The position numbers and the translations under genes were made by a program. The notes under the pieces are model-generated. The model saw nothing but the letters and a program-made list of their open reading frames with translations. It did not search any database and was not told where the DNA came from. Shown piece after piece: positions 55,390 through 63,814 of a stretch of DNA of 64,000 bases (the stretch's first letter is position 1; each line of letters opens with the position of its first letter). This stretch comes from Desulfovibrio sp. TomC (lineage in GTDB: Bacteria; Desulfobacterota; Desulfovibrionia; Desulfovibrionales; Desulfovibrionaceae). The DNA lies in NCBI RefSeq assembly GCF_000801335.2, contig NZ_JSEH01000021.1:1-64000 (forward strand), given 5' to 3'.

Positions 55390-55740
55390 GGAACTCCAAG
55401 AGACGTCCCCGCCGCAGACAGCCCGGGAACATCCTTTTTCTGGCCGCATCGAAACATCTCCGACAGGCGGCATTGGCCCGATGCTATCCGAAAGGGGCTG
55501 GCCGGGGCAAGACAATGCGGCTCTGAACCATCTCCGGGACTTTCTTCTCCGCGCCTTCTCCCATGTCCCGGCGCGGCATTGGCCCGGCCTCGAGGAACAG
55601 CCCGACAACATCCGGCCCAAAGCCATCACAGTGGTCCCAGGCCCGGATGGACCGTGGTGCAGTGCCGAGCCTGGGCCGAGTCGGATGCAGCCGCGCCAGC
55701 CGGCCATTGCTCCCGGCCCGGCCTTAGGCTATGAGACCGC
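55390..55740. other. Divergent intergenic region nhaA / dus
   Basis: No gene is supported. The nhaA-proximal half can form GC-rich hairpins in the nhaA mRNA leader (see 55446-55484). The dus-proximal end has TTGCTC and TATGAG-like boxes near 55705-55735, weak promoter matches. Confidence 0.55.
55446..55484 (-). promoter_or_regulatory. Potential structured leader of nhaA mRNA
   Basis: On the minus strand GCATCG (55484-55479) can pair with CGATGC (55451-55446), enclosing about 27 nt, and more GC stems follow before the ribosome site at 55393-55398. Long structured leaders before nhaA are known in bacteria as nhaA-type RNA motifs, but I cannot match this one to a consensus by eye. Confidence 0.3.
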
Positions 55741-56754
55741 GTGGAACATATTTGCCCCATGCCGCACCCTCTTATCGCTCCCCACGCCCCCTGGCTGGCC
55801 CCCCTGGCCGGATTTTCCGATTTGCCGTTTCGCCTGCTGTGCCGCGAACTCGGGGCCGCCGTTGCCGTCACGGAAATGGTCAGCGCCAAGGGCCTGCTCT
55901 ATGATTCGCGAAACACCCGCCGGCTGCTGGACACTTGCCCGGCCGACAGCCCGCTGGTGGTCCAGCTCTTCAGTTCGGAGCCAGACTGTCTGCACCGGGC
56001 CGCCGTTGCCCTGGCCGAGGACGGTTTCACTGCGTTCGATCTCAACTGCGGCTGCTCGGTGCGAAAGGTGATAAAAACCGGCGCCGGCGCGGCCCTGCTA
56101 GACGATCCCGACTGGCTGGTTGGCTGCGCCGCGGCCATGGTCCGAGCTGTCGGTCCGGGCCGGGTCGGCGTGAAGCTGCGCCTGGGTCCCAGGCCGCCGG
56201 CCCGGGTGGACCTGGATCTGGCCCCCAGGCTGGCCGATGCCGGGGTTTCCTGGCTGACGCTCCATCCCCGCCACGCCAGCCAGGGCTTTGCCGGCACGGC
56301 CAACCACGACGCCCTGGCCGCCTTTGTGGCGGCCTCGCCGTTGCCGGTCCTGGCCAGCGGCGACCTCATGGCTGCCGAGGATGGCCGGCGGGTCCTGGCC
56401 CACACCGGTGCGGCCGGCGTCATGTATGCCCGGGGAGCCTTGGCCGATCCGCGCATCTTCGCCCGCCACGCCGCTCTGCTGCCCGAGACTCCCGGGTCGT
56501 CGCCACCGGCCCTGCCGCCGGTGTGCGACGTCATCCGACGCCACGCCGCCTTGTGCCGGGAGTATGCCGATGACCGGCAGGCGCTGTTGCGGATGCGAAC
56601 AGCCGTGCCGCGCTACCTGCGCGACCTGCCGGGATGCCGAGCCCTTCGCGACCGGCTGTGCCGGGTGGAGTCCTGGGACGAGCTGGCCCACATCATCGAC
56701 GAGGCCGAGGCGCTTGGCGCGACCCTGGCCAAAGCTCCCGGAGAAACCCTATGA
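55741..56754 (+). CDS. dus: tRNA-dihydrouridine synthase family protein
   Basis: 337 residues from a GTG at 55741; ATG 55759 is equally possible and neither has a good ribosome site. Dus features: APLAGFSDLPFR (FMN), catalytic Cys region DLNCGCSVRKV (about 101-111), GAGAALL, VGVKLRLG (Lys), and the FMN phosphate-binding ASGDLMAAEDG ... GVMYARGAL. Reduces uridine to dihydrouridine in tRNA. The motif after the Lys strand is LHPRHASQGF rather than the usual HxRTxxQ form. Stop overlaps the ispH start (ATGA). Confidence 0.85.
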   Translation: MEHICPMPHPLIAPHAPWLAPLAGFSDLPFRLLCRELGAAVAVTEMVSAKGLLYDSRNTRRLLDTCPADSPLVVQLFSSEPDCLHRAAVALAEDGFTAFDLNCGCSVRKVIKTGAGAALLDDPDWLVGCAAAMVRAVGPGRVGVKLRLGPRPPARVDLDLAPRLADAGVSWLTLHPRHASQGFAGTANHDALAAFVAASPLPVLASGDLMAAEDGRRVLAHTGAAGVMYARGALADPRIFARHAALLPETPGSSPPALPPVCDVIRRHAALCREYADDRQALLRMRTAVPRYLRDLPGCRALRDRLCRVESWDELAHIIDEAEALGATLAKAPGETL

Positions 56755-57608
56755 AACTCCTTCGCGCCGAAACCGCCGGATTCTGCATGGGCGTGGACCT
56801 GGCTCTTAAAAAGCTCACCTCGCTCATTGAGGCGCCGGCCGGGGAAGTCGCCAAAACCATTGTCACCTTCGGTCCCATCATCCATAACCCCCAGGTGCTG
56901 GAGGAATTCGCGGCCAAGGGTGTCGGCGTGGTCAACGACCCGGCCGACATCCCCGGGCATGCCACGGTGGTCATCCGCGCCCACGGCATCCCCGAACCCG
57001 TGCGTCAGGCCATCAAGGCCCGGGGAGCGCATCTGGTCGACGCCACCTGCCCCAAGGTCAAAAAGGCCCAGACCCTTATTTTCGCCCAGGCCCGCCATGG
57101 CAAGGTGCTGCTGCTGTTTGGCGAAGAGGACCATCCCGAGGTCAAGGGCCTTTTGAGCTATGCCACAGCCGGAGCCTACGTCTTTGACTCCATGGGCGAA
57201 CTGGAAGCGTTGCACCTGCCCCAGGATCAGACCTATTTCCTGGCCGCCCAGACCACCCAGGACGAGCAGGAATTTCTGCGCATCCGCGATTATCTGAAGG
57301 ACCGTTTCGGGGCCGAACTGACCGTGCTCTCCACCATCTGCAACGCCACCATGAACCGGCAGCAGGAAGCCATGGATCTGGCTGCGGCTGTCGATTTTCT
57401 GGTTGTGGTCGGTGGGCGCGACTCCGGCAACACCAGACGTCTGGCCCAGGTGGCCCGGTCCGCCGGCACGCCGAGTATTCATGTGGAAACTGCCGCCGAA
57501 CTCTCCCCCGGGATGTTTGCCGGGTACCACACAATCGGCTTGACAGCCGGCGCTTCAACACCGAAGAAAATAATTGACCGCATCCAGCAAGTGCTGGAAT
57601 CATACTAG
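56751..57608 (+). CDS. ispH: 4-hydroxy-3-methylbut-2-enyl diphosphate reductase IspH
   Basis: 285 residues from ATG 56751, overlapping the dus stop. Fe-S cluster Cys: ETAGFCMGV (Cys13), DATCPKV (about 101), and the third in STICNATMNRQ (about 198); substrate His in RAHGIP and DHPEVKGL. Last step of the MEP pathway, producing IPP and DMAPP, using reduced ferredoxin/flavodoxin. Length typical. Confidence 0.96.
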   Translation: MKLLRAETAGFCMGVDLALKKLTSLIEAPAGEVAKTIVTFGPIIHNPQVLEEFAAKGVGVVNDPADIPGHATVVIRAHGIPEPVRQAIKARGAHLVDATCPKVKKAQTLIFAQARHGKVLLLFGEEDHPEVKGLLSYATAGAYVFDSMGELEALHLPQDQTYFLAAQTTQDEQEFLRIRDYLKDRFGAELTVLSTICNATMNRQQEAMDLAAAVDFLVVVGGRDSGNTRRLAQVARSAGTPSIHVETAAELSPGMFAGYHTIGLTAGASTPKKIIDRIQQVLESY

Positions 57609-57728
57609 AGAAGCTGCCACAACAATCCGGACATTCCCGGACCGCACCGTTCTGATGATACTGCGGATTTAACGCCGACGCCGTGTCGCCGCCCAAAGGG
57701 CGACTCTGCACGACCTGGGGAGACCCCG

Positions 57729-58718
57729 ATGGCCCAGACCAATATCCTCCTTGAAGCCGGTACCAACGAGCTTGAGATCGTGGAGTTTTACATCGACGAA
57801 CCCACGGCCTCCTCGTTTACCGCCAATGCGCCGGAAGCGGCCGGCCACTATCGCGGCTATTATGGGGTCAACGTAGCCAAGGTCCTGGAGATCATCCGCC
57901 TGCCCAAGGTCACGGGAATGCCGGAAGTGTCCCATCCAAGCGTGCTTGGGGCCTTCAATCTGCGCAACCACATCATCCCGTTGGTGGATTTGAGCGTTTG
58001 GCTCGACAAAACGCGCCAGGATACCGAATCGCCCAAAGTCATCGTCACGGAATTTAACAACGTCACCACCTCCTTTCTGGTCTCAGGGGTCACCCGCATC
58101 CACCGCATGAGTTGGGAAGCCGTGGAGCCGCCCAACCGCTATGTCTCCAGAATGAGCGGCGACTCCATCACCGGCGTGGTCAAGCTTGAGGACCGCATTG
58201 TTTTTCTCCTGGACCTGGAAAAGATCGTGGCCGACCTCAACCCCAACCTCGGCCTGCGTCTGGATATGAGCATCGAGTGGAACTCGGCCAGCCGCTATCG
58301 GGCGCTGGTCGCCGACGATTCCGTGCTCGTGCGCGAAATGCTCAAGGACCTGCTCAACAAGGCCGGATTCGACGTCACCGCCGTGCAAAACGGCCGTGAG
58401 GCCTGGGACCTGCTGGCCCAGATCAAGGGAAAATCCGAGAACGAACAGCAGCCCCTTTCCAACTTTGTCCATGTCATGGTGGCCGATATCGAGATGCCGG
58501 CCATGGACGGCCACAACCTCACCAAGCGCATCAAGGAAGACCCGGTGCTGCGTGAGTTGCCGGTCATCCTCTTCTCGTCGCTCATTACCGACAAGCTGCG
58601 CCACAAAGGCGAGGCCGTCGGGGCCGACGACCAGATTTCCAAACCCGACGTCAGCCAGTTGGCCATGCGGGCCAAGGCGCTCATCGAACGCAAAATCAGC
58701 CAGTTGACCGCCGCCTGA
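57729..58718 (+). CDS. cheV: CheV-type chemotaxis coupling protein (CheW-REC)
   Basis: 329 residues: CheW-like domain (about 15-185) and a receiver domain (about 195-325) with the phosphorylation site DIEMPAMDG (Asp near 255), acidic pair ADDS near 198, and Lys near 305. CheV couples chemoreceptors to CheA and may adjust adaptation through its receiver. GGGGAG site before ATG. Not accompanied by other che genes in this window. Confidence 0.9.
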   Translation: MAQTNILLEAGTNELEIVEFYIDEPTASSFTANAPEAAGHYRGYYGVNVAKVLEIIRLPKVTGMPEVSHPSVLGAFNLRNHIIPLVDLSVWLDKTRQDTESPKVIVTEFNNVTTSFLVSGVTRIHRMSWEAVEPPNRYVSRMSGDSITGVVKLEDRIVFLLDLEKIVADLNPNLGLRLDMSIEWNSASRYRALVADDSVLVREMLKDLLNKAGFDVTAVQNGREAWDLLAQIKGKSENEQQPLSNFVHVMVADIEMPAMDGHNLTKRIKEDPVLRELPVILFSSLITDKLRHKGEAVGADDQISKPDVSQLAMRAKALIERKISQLTAA

Positions 58719-58779
58719 GGGCATACGCCGTCATCCGGGCCGGGTCGCTCCCCGGCCCGCGACACCTTGCAAGCCGGCC

Positions 58780-60453
58780 ATGCCCCAACTCCCCGACACT
58801 GTTCCCGAAGAATTCTGTAAAAACTGTAACCAAGAAAACATCGCCGCAGACTGCATGAGCATCCCCGATCCCAACCGGATGCCGGCGTCGCCCGGACCGT
58901 GCTTCGGCCCAGACCCCTTGGCTCTGGGCGGGACGGACAAGGCGGTGTACATGCGTTGCGACCTGTCCCTCGACCTCTTCGCGTCAGATCAGCCCATCTC
59001 CCCCTACTTGGTCGATTGGCGGCAAGCCTTTGCCGATTTGAACCCGGCCGCCTCAGTTGCGGCGACCCTCTTTTTTGATCGGACCCCCTACCCGCCGGTC
59101 ATCGAACGCCTGCGCCTGCCGCTGGCCCCGGATACCCGGGGCCGGCGAATCATTGCCTTGTACCTGTCGGCCCTGATCAACAACGTCGTCTGCACTGCCG
59201 GAGCCAAACGGGTGACCATTGCCGCCGAGGGCGGCCTCGACCCGGTCATCCTGGAGGCCGTGCGCTCGAATCTACTGGTCCACCTGGACAGCTTTTCCAA
59301 CATGTCCCTGTATTTTCTCCATGGGCTCGTTGAATCGGTTTTCGGCGAACCCTTGGCCATTGACGATGCCGCCGGCCGGCTCGACGACTTACTCCAGGAA
59401 CACGCTGTCGGAAGCGACCGTACAGAGATGCCCAACGCCGCCGCGACGCTGCGTCCGGGGTTGGCCCTGGCCATCAATATCGGCCAGCACCTCACCAGTT
59501 GGGGATTGGTGCGTCTTACCGCCGACGGCGAGTATCAGGTCATGGACATGACCCGCCGCGCCACCTGCCCGGACGGCAAGCACTATTGTCTCATGGACGA
59601 AATCGGCGGCATCGTCGAGGCCGCCAAGCGCAGCCTCGGTCCGGCTGCGGCGGCAGTGGAGGCTGTGGGCCTGGGCATCGCAGCCACGGTCATGGACGGC
59701 GTGGTGCGGCCGGTGAGCGAATTCGGACTTTTCGCCGTCTGCCCCCCCCACACCCTCGACGCTGCCGCTGCCACCATCCGGCAGACCGTCAAGGAGGCCT
59801 TCCCGGGCCGGCGCACGGCCATCCTGAACGACGCCAAGGCCCAAGCGCTTTTTGCCTACCATCATGGCGGCGGTCGGCAGGCGGCGGAAAACGGCCACCT
59901 GTTGGTCGTCCGGTTGGGTTCCTGTCCCTGCATCCATGGCCTGGACGCCAACGGGCACAGCGCTGCGGGCTTTGATGAATATGGCTGGCTGGTCACCCAG
60001 GCCCGCCCTCTGGAGCCGGGAGCGCCGCTGTTTTCCACCCCGCGCCTGCCCCTTTCGTATTATGGCGTGGCCCTGGCCGCTGATGAGCTGGGACTCCTGG
60101 CCCGCTACGGCCTGGACATCGAAGACGCCATCCCCTTTTTCCATGACCGGCTGATCGGACCGGACCCCTTGGCCGCCCAGGAGGCCGCCGGCGTCTATGG
60201 CATTTTGGGGGCGCATCTGGCCATGCTGGCCGCCGAAATCCACCGCAGTCGGCCTATCAACGCGATTCTGGTGCCGGGTTCCCAGGCCAACCGCCTGGAC
60301 AAACCTGCCTTTGCGGCCATGCGCCGCGGGTTTGAGGCCTTTGCCATTGGCCGGCCCCTGGTTCCCCAGAATGTCGCTCTCAGCCTGATTGAGGAAGCCT
60401 CGGCCGAAGCCGGCCTCGTGGGCGCGGCCTGCGCGGCTTTGTCCGCGACCTGA
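58780..60453 (+). CDS. ROK/ASKHA-like protein with degenerate kinase motifs
   Basis: 557 residues from ATG 58780; ATG 58951 (after AAGG) is an alternative start. The N-terminal third has no assignment (Cys-containing FCKNC at about 12-16 if the longer start is right). From about 223 it follows a ROK/sugar-kinase fold: AINIGQHLTSWGLV where DxGGTxxxxxL is expected, VGLGIAATVMDGVVRP, ILNDAKAQALF (the usual NDAN region), and VVRLGSCPCIHG where GTGIGGG is expected. The first Asp and the glycine loop are lost, so it is probably not an active kinase. Could be a sugar-sensing or regulatory protein. Confidence 0.55.
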   Translation: MPQLPDTVPEEFCKNCNQENIAADCMSIPDPNRMPASPGPCFGPDPLALGGTDKAVYMRCDLSLDLFASDQPISPYLVDWRQAFADLNPAASVAATLFFDRTPYPPVIERLRLPLAPDTRGRRIIALYLSALINNVVCTAGAKRVTIAAEGGLDPVILEAVRSNLLVHLDSFSNMSLYFLHGLVESVFGEPLAIDDAAGRLDDLLQEHAVGSDRTEMPNAAATLRPGLALAINIGQHLTSWGLVRLTADGEYQVMDMTRRATCPDGKHYCLMDEIGGIVEAAKRSLGPAAAAVEAVGLGIAATVMDGVVRPVSEFGLFAVCPPHTLDAAAATIRQTVKEAFPGRRTAILNDAKAQALFAYHHGGGRQAAENGHLLVVRLGSCPCIHGLDANGHSAAGFDEYGWLVTQARPLEPGAPLFSTPRLPLSYYGVALAADELGLLARYGLDIEDAIPFFHDRLIGPDPLAAQEAAGVYGILGAHLAMLAAEIHRSRPINAILVPGSQANRLDKPAFAAMRRGFEAFAIGRPLVPQNVALSLIEEASAEAGLVGAACAALSAT

Positions 60454-60522
60454 TCCACCCCACCGGGTACGCCTGCCCTCCCAAGCGCCCGTCGCGGAAG
60501 CGCCTCGGGATGCCGTCTCCTT

Positions 60523-60550
60523 TTGACACTCCCCACCCTTTGTGCTTAAT
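60523..60550 (+). promoter_or_regulatory. Predicted sigma70-type promoter
   Basis: TTGACA (60523-60528), 16-bp spacer, CTTAAT (60545-60550): perfect -35 and 4/6 -10. It lies about 48 nt before the start of the gene at 60598. Confidence 0.55.
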
Positions 60551-60597
60551 TGAACCCCCTTTTTCATGAAACTCGTACGCGCTTTGGAGGCGTTAGC

Positions 60598-61263
60598 ATG
60601 ACTGATTCCCAGACCCCGCAGCATGGCTCGACCCAGAAATCGGATATCCCCGCCCTGCTGCGTCTTCCCGTGCAGTACTGGCGGCAATCCCTGGCCGCGG
60701 CCGCCATTGTCCTGGTGGCTGCCGGCGGCTATGCCCTGTATGGCGTGTACCAGAAAGGCCAGACCGAAAAAGCCGAGGCCGCCCTTGGCGAAATCATCAC
60801 CACCAAAGCCGGGGCGGAACGTGTTGCCGCCTTGGAAGCGCTCGCCAAAACGGCTCCGGCCGGGGCCAAGGCCGGCATCAACCTGGAACTGGCCAAAACC
60901 GCCCAGAACCTGGGCGATTTTGCCAAGGCCGCCAGCGCCTTTGAAGCCGTGGCCCAGTCCGCTCCGGCCGGCATGAAGACCATCGCCGCGCTGGGCCAGG
61001 CCGCCGCCCTGTCGCGCACCGGGCAGGACGCCAAGGCCGTGGATGTGCTCGAAGCCCTGTCCATCTCCGCTCCCAAGACATTTGCCATGACCATTGACCG
61101 CCAGCTGGCCGTCACCGCCGAAGCGGCCGGACAATGGCAAAAGGCCCTGGCTGCCTATGAGCGCATGAAGGCCGACGGCAATGTCCAAAACGCCAGCTTC
61201 ATTGACGCGCGCATCGTCGAGTTGCGCGCCAAGACCGGCGGCGAAGCCAAGACCAACGGCTAG
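60598..61263 (+). CDS. YfgM-like tetratricopeptide membrane protein
   Basis: 221 residues from ATG 60598 (TTGGAGG, 7 nt); the frame to 60550 begins with TTG and is not needed. One membrane span (about 31-53, SLAAAAIVLVAAGGYALYGVY), then TPR-like helices to the C-terminus, rich in Ala and Lys. Similar in layout to YfgM/ancillary SecYEG proteins (tetratricopeptide_2 type). It is upstream of iorAB but separated by 110 nt with a hairpin. Confidence 0.72.
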   Translation: MTDSQTPQHGSTQKSDIPALLRLPVQYWRQSLAAAAIVLVAAGGYALYGVYQKGQTEKAEAALGEIITTKAGAERVAALEALAKTAPAGAKAGINLELAKTAQNLGDFAKAASAFEAVAQSAPAGMKTIAALGQAAALSRTGQDAKAVDVLEALSISAPKTFAMTIDRQLAVTAEAAGQWQKALAAYERMKADGNVQNASFIDARIVELRAKTGGEAKTNG

Positions 61264-61307
61264 TCTGCTGCGCCCCGTCAACCGGGACAACACTTACATA
61301 CTCACAC

Positions 61308-61327
61308 CTCCCCGGACGCTCGGGGAG
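61308..61327 (+). promoter_or_regulatory. Hairpin in the iorA upstream region
   Basis: CTCCCCG / CGGGGAG, a 7-bp stem with a GACGCT loop, lies 46 nt before the iorA start. No T-run. It may end the preceding message or fold in the iorA leader. Confidence 0.4.
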
Positions 61328-61373
61328 CATGGACGCCGGCTGCGACGTCCACTGCGTGCTGGAGGTTTGATCC

Positions 61374-63215
61374 GTGGGCAAGGAGCTTTTAAGCGCGGCA
61401 GCCGGGGAAACCCTGCTGCTGCTTGGCAATGAAGCCATCGCCAGGGGCGCCCTGGAAGGCGGCGTGCGGTTTGTGACCTGCTACCCGGGAACCCCGTCTT
61501 CGGAAGTTCCGGATACGTTTTTCCGCTTAAGCCAAGGCGCGCCGTACTATTTCGAATATTCCGTCAACGAAAAGGTCGCCCTGGAAGTGGGCGGCGGCGC
61601 AGCCCTGGCCGGGCTGCCCACCCTGGTCACCATGAAGCATGTGGGCGTCAACGTGGCCGCCGACCCGCTCATGACCCTGGCCTACGTCTCGGCTCCGGGC
61701 GGGCTGGTGCTGCTCTCGGCCGACGATCCAGGCTGCCATTCCTCGCAAAACGAGCAGGACAACCGCATCTATGCCCGCCTGGGCGGCCTGCCCTGCTTCG
61801 AGCCGGCCACCGCCCAGGAATGCAAGGACATGGCCCGCGACGCCTTGCTCCTGTCCAGGCGTATTGAAAATCCCGTGCTCCTGCGCACCACCACCCGCAT
61901 CAACCATGTGCGCGGCCCGGTCACGGTGGGTGCGATGCCGACCACCCCGGCCGAAAAGCCTTTTGCCAAGGACCCGGCCCGGTTCGTGCCGCTGCCGGCC
62001 TCGGCCCGGGTCATGCACGTGCGGCTGCGCGCGCTCCTGGACGGCCTTGTCGCCGAGGCCGACGCCTCGCCCTACAACGTCGAATCCGGCGCGGGCGATG
62101 TGGGCTTTATCGCCTCGGGCGTGAGCCGCAACTATCTGGCCGACGTGCTGGAAGAAGACGGCCTGACCGGCACGGTGCGCCTGCTGGAACTGGGCATGAC
62201 CTATCCGTTGCCCGAAAACCGCATCGCCGATTTCTTAGGCTCCTGCAAAAAAGTGCTCATCGTCGAGGAACTCGAACCGGTACTGGAAACCGAGATCCGG
62301 GCCCTGGCCCAGGCGCGCGGCATTGCCGTGGAAATCTGCGGTAAAAGCGAGCATCTGCCCCGGCTCGGCGAGTTTTCGACCGCCAATGTCCGGCAGGCCG
62401 TGCGCGCCTTCCTCGGCCAGCCCGCCGCCGTTGTCGACACCCTGGCCGTGCCGGGCGATCTGCCCCGGCGTCCGCCCAACCTCTGCGCCGGCTGCCCCCA
62501 CCGGGCCGCCTACTACGCCGTGCGCGAAGTCTACGGCGACACGGCGGTCTATTCTTCGGACATTGGCTGCTACACCCTGGGCTTTTTGCCGCCGTTTAGG
62601 GCCGCCGATTTCCTGCTGTGCATGGGCTCGTCGATTTCAACCGGCGCCGGCTTTGCCCGGGCTTCCGGAAAACCTGTCGTGGCCTTTATCGGCGATTCAA
62701 CCTTTTTCCACTCCGGCATAACCGGCCTCATTGACGCCGTGGCCTACAATCACGATATTCTTATTGTGATTCTCGACAACCGCACCACGGCCATGACCGG
62801 CCATCAACCCAATCCCGGCGTCGATACCACCATCTTCGGCGACAACCCGAACCCGGTGGACCTCATGGGGCTGATCCGGGCCTGCGGCGTGGAACCGGTC
62901 AAGGTCAATCCGCTCAACCACAAAGCGACCCTGGCCGCCCTGACCGACCTGTCCCAAAAGCATGGCCCACGCGTGCTGGTGGCCGAATACCCGTGCCCCA
63001 TCCATGCCCGGCGCGTGGGCCAGGCCAAGAAGACCCTGCCCGCCCGGGTGGCCGGCGATCCTGTCGCCTGCCTCGCCGTACGCGACAACCTGGCCTGCCC
63101 GGCCTTTGCCATGGTCGACGGCGTATTTTCCATCAACGCCGAACAGTGCGACGGCTGCATGTTCTGCGTCCAGCTTTCCCCGGAGATAAAGCCCGGCAAG
63201 AAGGAGGCGAAATGA
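61374..63215 (+). CDS. iorA: Indolepyruvate ferredoxin oxidoreductase alpha subunit
   Basis: 613 residues from a GTG 8 nt after GGAGG. TPP-dependent enzyme that oxidises aryl-pyruvates to aryl-acetyl-CoA with ferredoxin. N-terminal pyrimidine-binding domain (CYPGTPSSEVPDTF near 34-47), C-terminal TPP domain (CAGCPHRAAYYA about 370, GDSTFFHSGITG about 440). The terminal ferredoxin domain is degenerate: only VACLAVRDNLACPA (two Cys of the first cluster) and CDGCMFCVQLSP, where the fourth Cys of the second cluster is Ser. Overlaps iorB by 4 nt. Confidence 0.93.
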   Translation: MGKELLSAAAGETLLLLGNEAIARGALEGGVRFVTCYPGTPSSEVPDTFFRLSQGAPYYFEYSVNEKVALEVGGGAALAGLPTLVTMKHVGVNVAADPLMTLAYVSAPGGLVLLSADDPGCHSSQNEQDNRIYARLGGLPCFEPATAQECKDMARDALLLSRRIENPVLLRTTTRINHVRGPVTVGAMPTTPAEKPFAKDPARFVPLPASARVMHVRLRALLDGLVAEADASPYNVESGAGDVGFIASGVSRNYLADVLEEDGLTGTVRLLELGMTYPLPENRIADFLGSCKKVLIVEELEPVLETEIRALAQARGIAVEICGKSEHLPRLGEFSTANVRQAVRAFLGQPAAVVDTLAVPGDLPRRPPNLCAGCPHRAAYYAVREVYGDTAVYSSDIGCYTLGFLPPFRAADFLLCMGSSISTGAGFARASGKPVVAFIGDSTFFHSGITGLIDAVAYNHDILIVILDNRTTAMTGHQPNPGVDTTIFGDNPNPVDLMGLIRACGVEPVKVNPLNHKATLAALTDLSQKHGPRVLVAEYPCPIHARRVGQAKKTLPARVAGDPVACLAVRDNLACPAFAMVDGVFSINAEQCDGCMFCVQLSPEIKPGKKEAK

Positions 63216-63814
63216 CCCGCTCCCGCATCTTTTTTACCGGCGTCGGCGGTCAGGGCACCCTGACCGCCACCACGCTTTTGGCCCGGACCGCCCTGGACGC
63301 CGGGTTCCCCGTCACCTCAGGCGAAATCCACGGCATGGCCCAGCGCGGCGGCGTGGTCGAATCCACCCTGCTGGTCGGCGGCTATAAAAGCGCCGTCATC
63401 GCCCCGGGCGAGGCCGACGTGATCCTCGGCTTTGAGTTGCTCGAAACCTTGCGGGCGCTCCCCATGCTGCGGCGCGGCGGCTTCGTCGTTGGCAACAGCG
63501 AATCCCTCCAACCGGTCGGCGTGTGCCTGGGCCGGGAATGCTACCCGCCCCTGGAGCAGGTCCTGGAGATCGCCAAGGGTTTTGCCGCCCGGGTGGTCAT
63601 GGCCCCCTGCATCAGTCTGGCCGAACAGGCCGGCACGGCCAAGGCCGCCAACACCGTGCTGCTGGGCGCGGCAGCAGCCTGCGGGGCGCTGCCCTTTACG
63701 CTTGAGGCGCTGGCCCGCTCCATCGAAAAATATCTCAAGCCCAAGCTTGTCGAAGTCAACCTCAAGGCCCTGGCCCTTGGCGCCGGGGCCGTTGCAGCGA
63801 GTCAGGCGGCGTGA
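63212..63814 (+). CDS. iorB: Indolepyruvate ferredoxin oxidoreductase beta subunit
   Basis: 200 residues from ATG 63212 (AAGGAGG), overlapping the iorA stop. POR-gamma-like fold: FTGVGGQGTLTATTLLARTA (about 8-27), VTSGEIHGMAQRGG (about 34-47), APGEADVILGFELLETLRAL (about 67-86). It completes the IorAB enzyme. Its own stop overlaps the start of the next gene (GTGA), so the putative regulator is likely co-transcribed. Confidence 0.94.
   Translation: MTRSRIFFTGVGGQGTLTATTLLARTALDAGFPVTSGEIHGMAQRGGVVESTLLVGGYKSAVIAPGEADVILGFELLETLRALPMLRRGGFVVGNSESLQPVGVCLGRECYPPLEQVLEIAKGFAARVVMAPCISLAEQAGTAKAANTVLLGAAAACGALPFTLEALARSIEKYLKPKLVEVNLKALALGAGAVAASQAA

Noticed and set aside
59389-61293. 634-residue minus-strand frame
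   Set aside because: Antisense across the ROK-like and YfgM-like genes, no ribosome site and Gly-rich composition.
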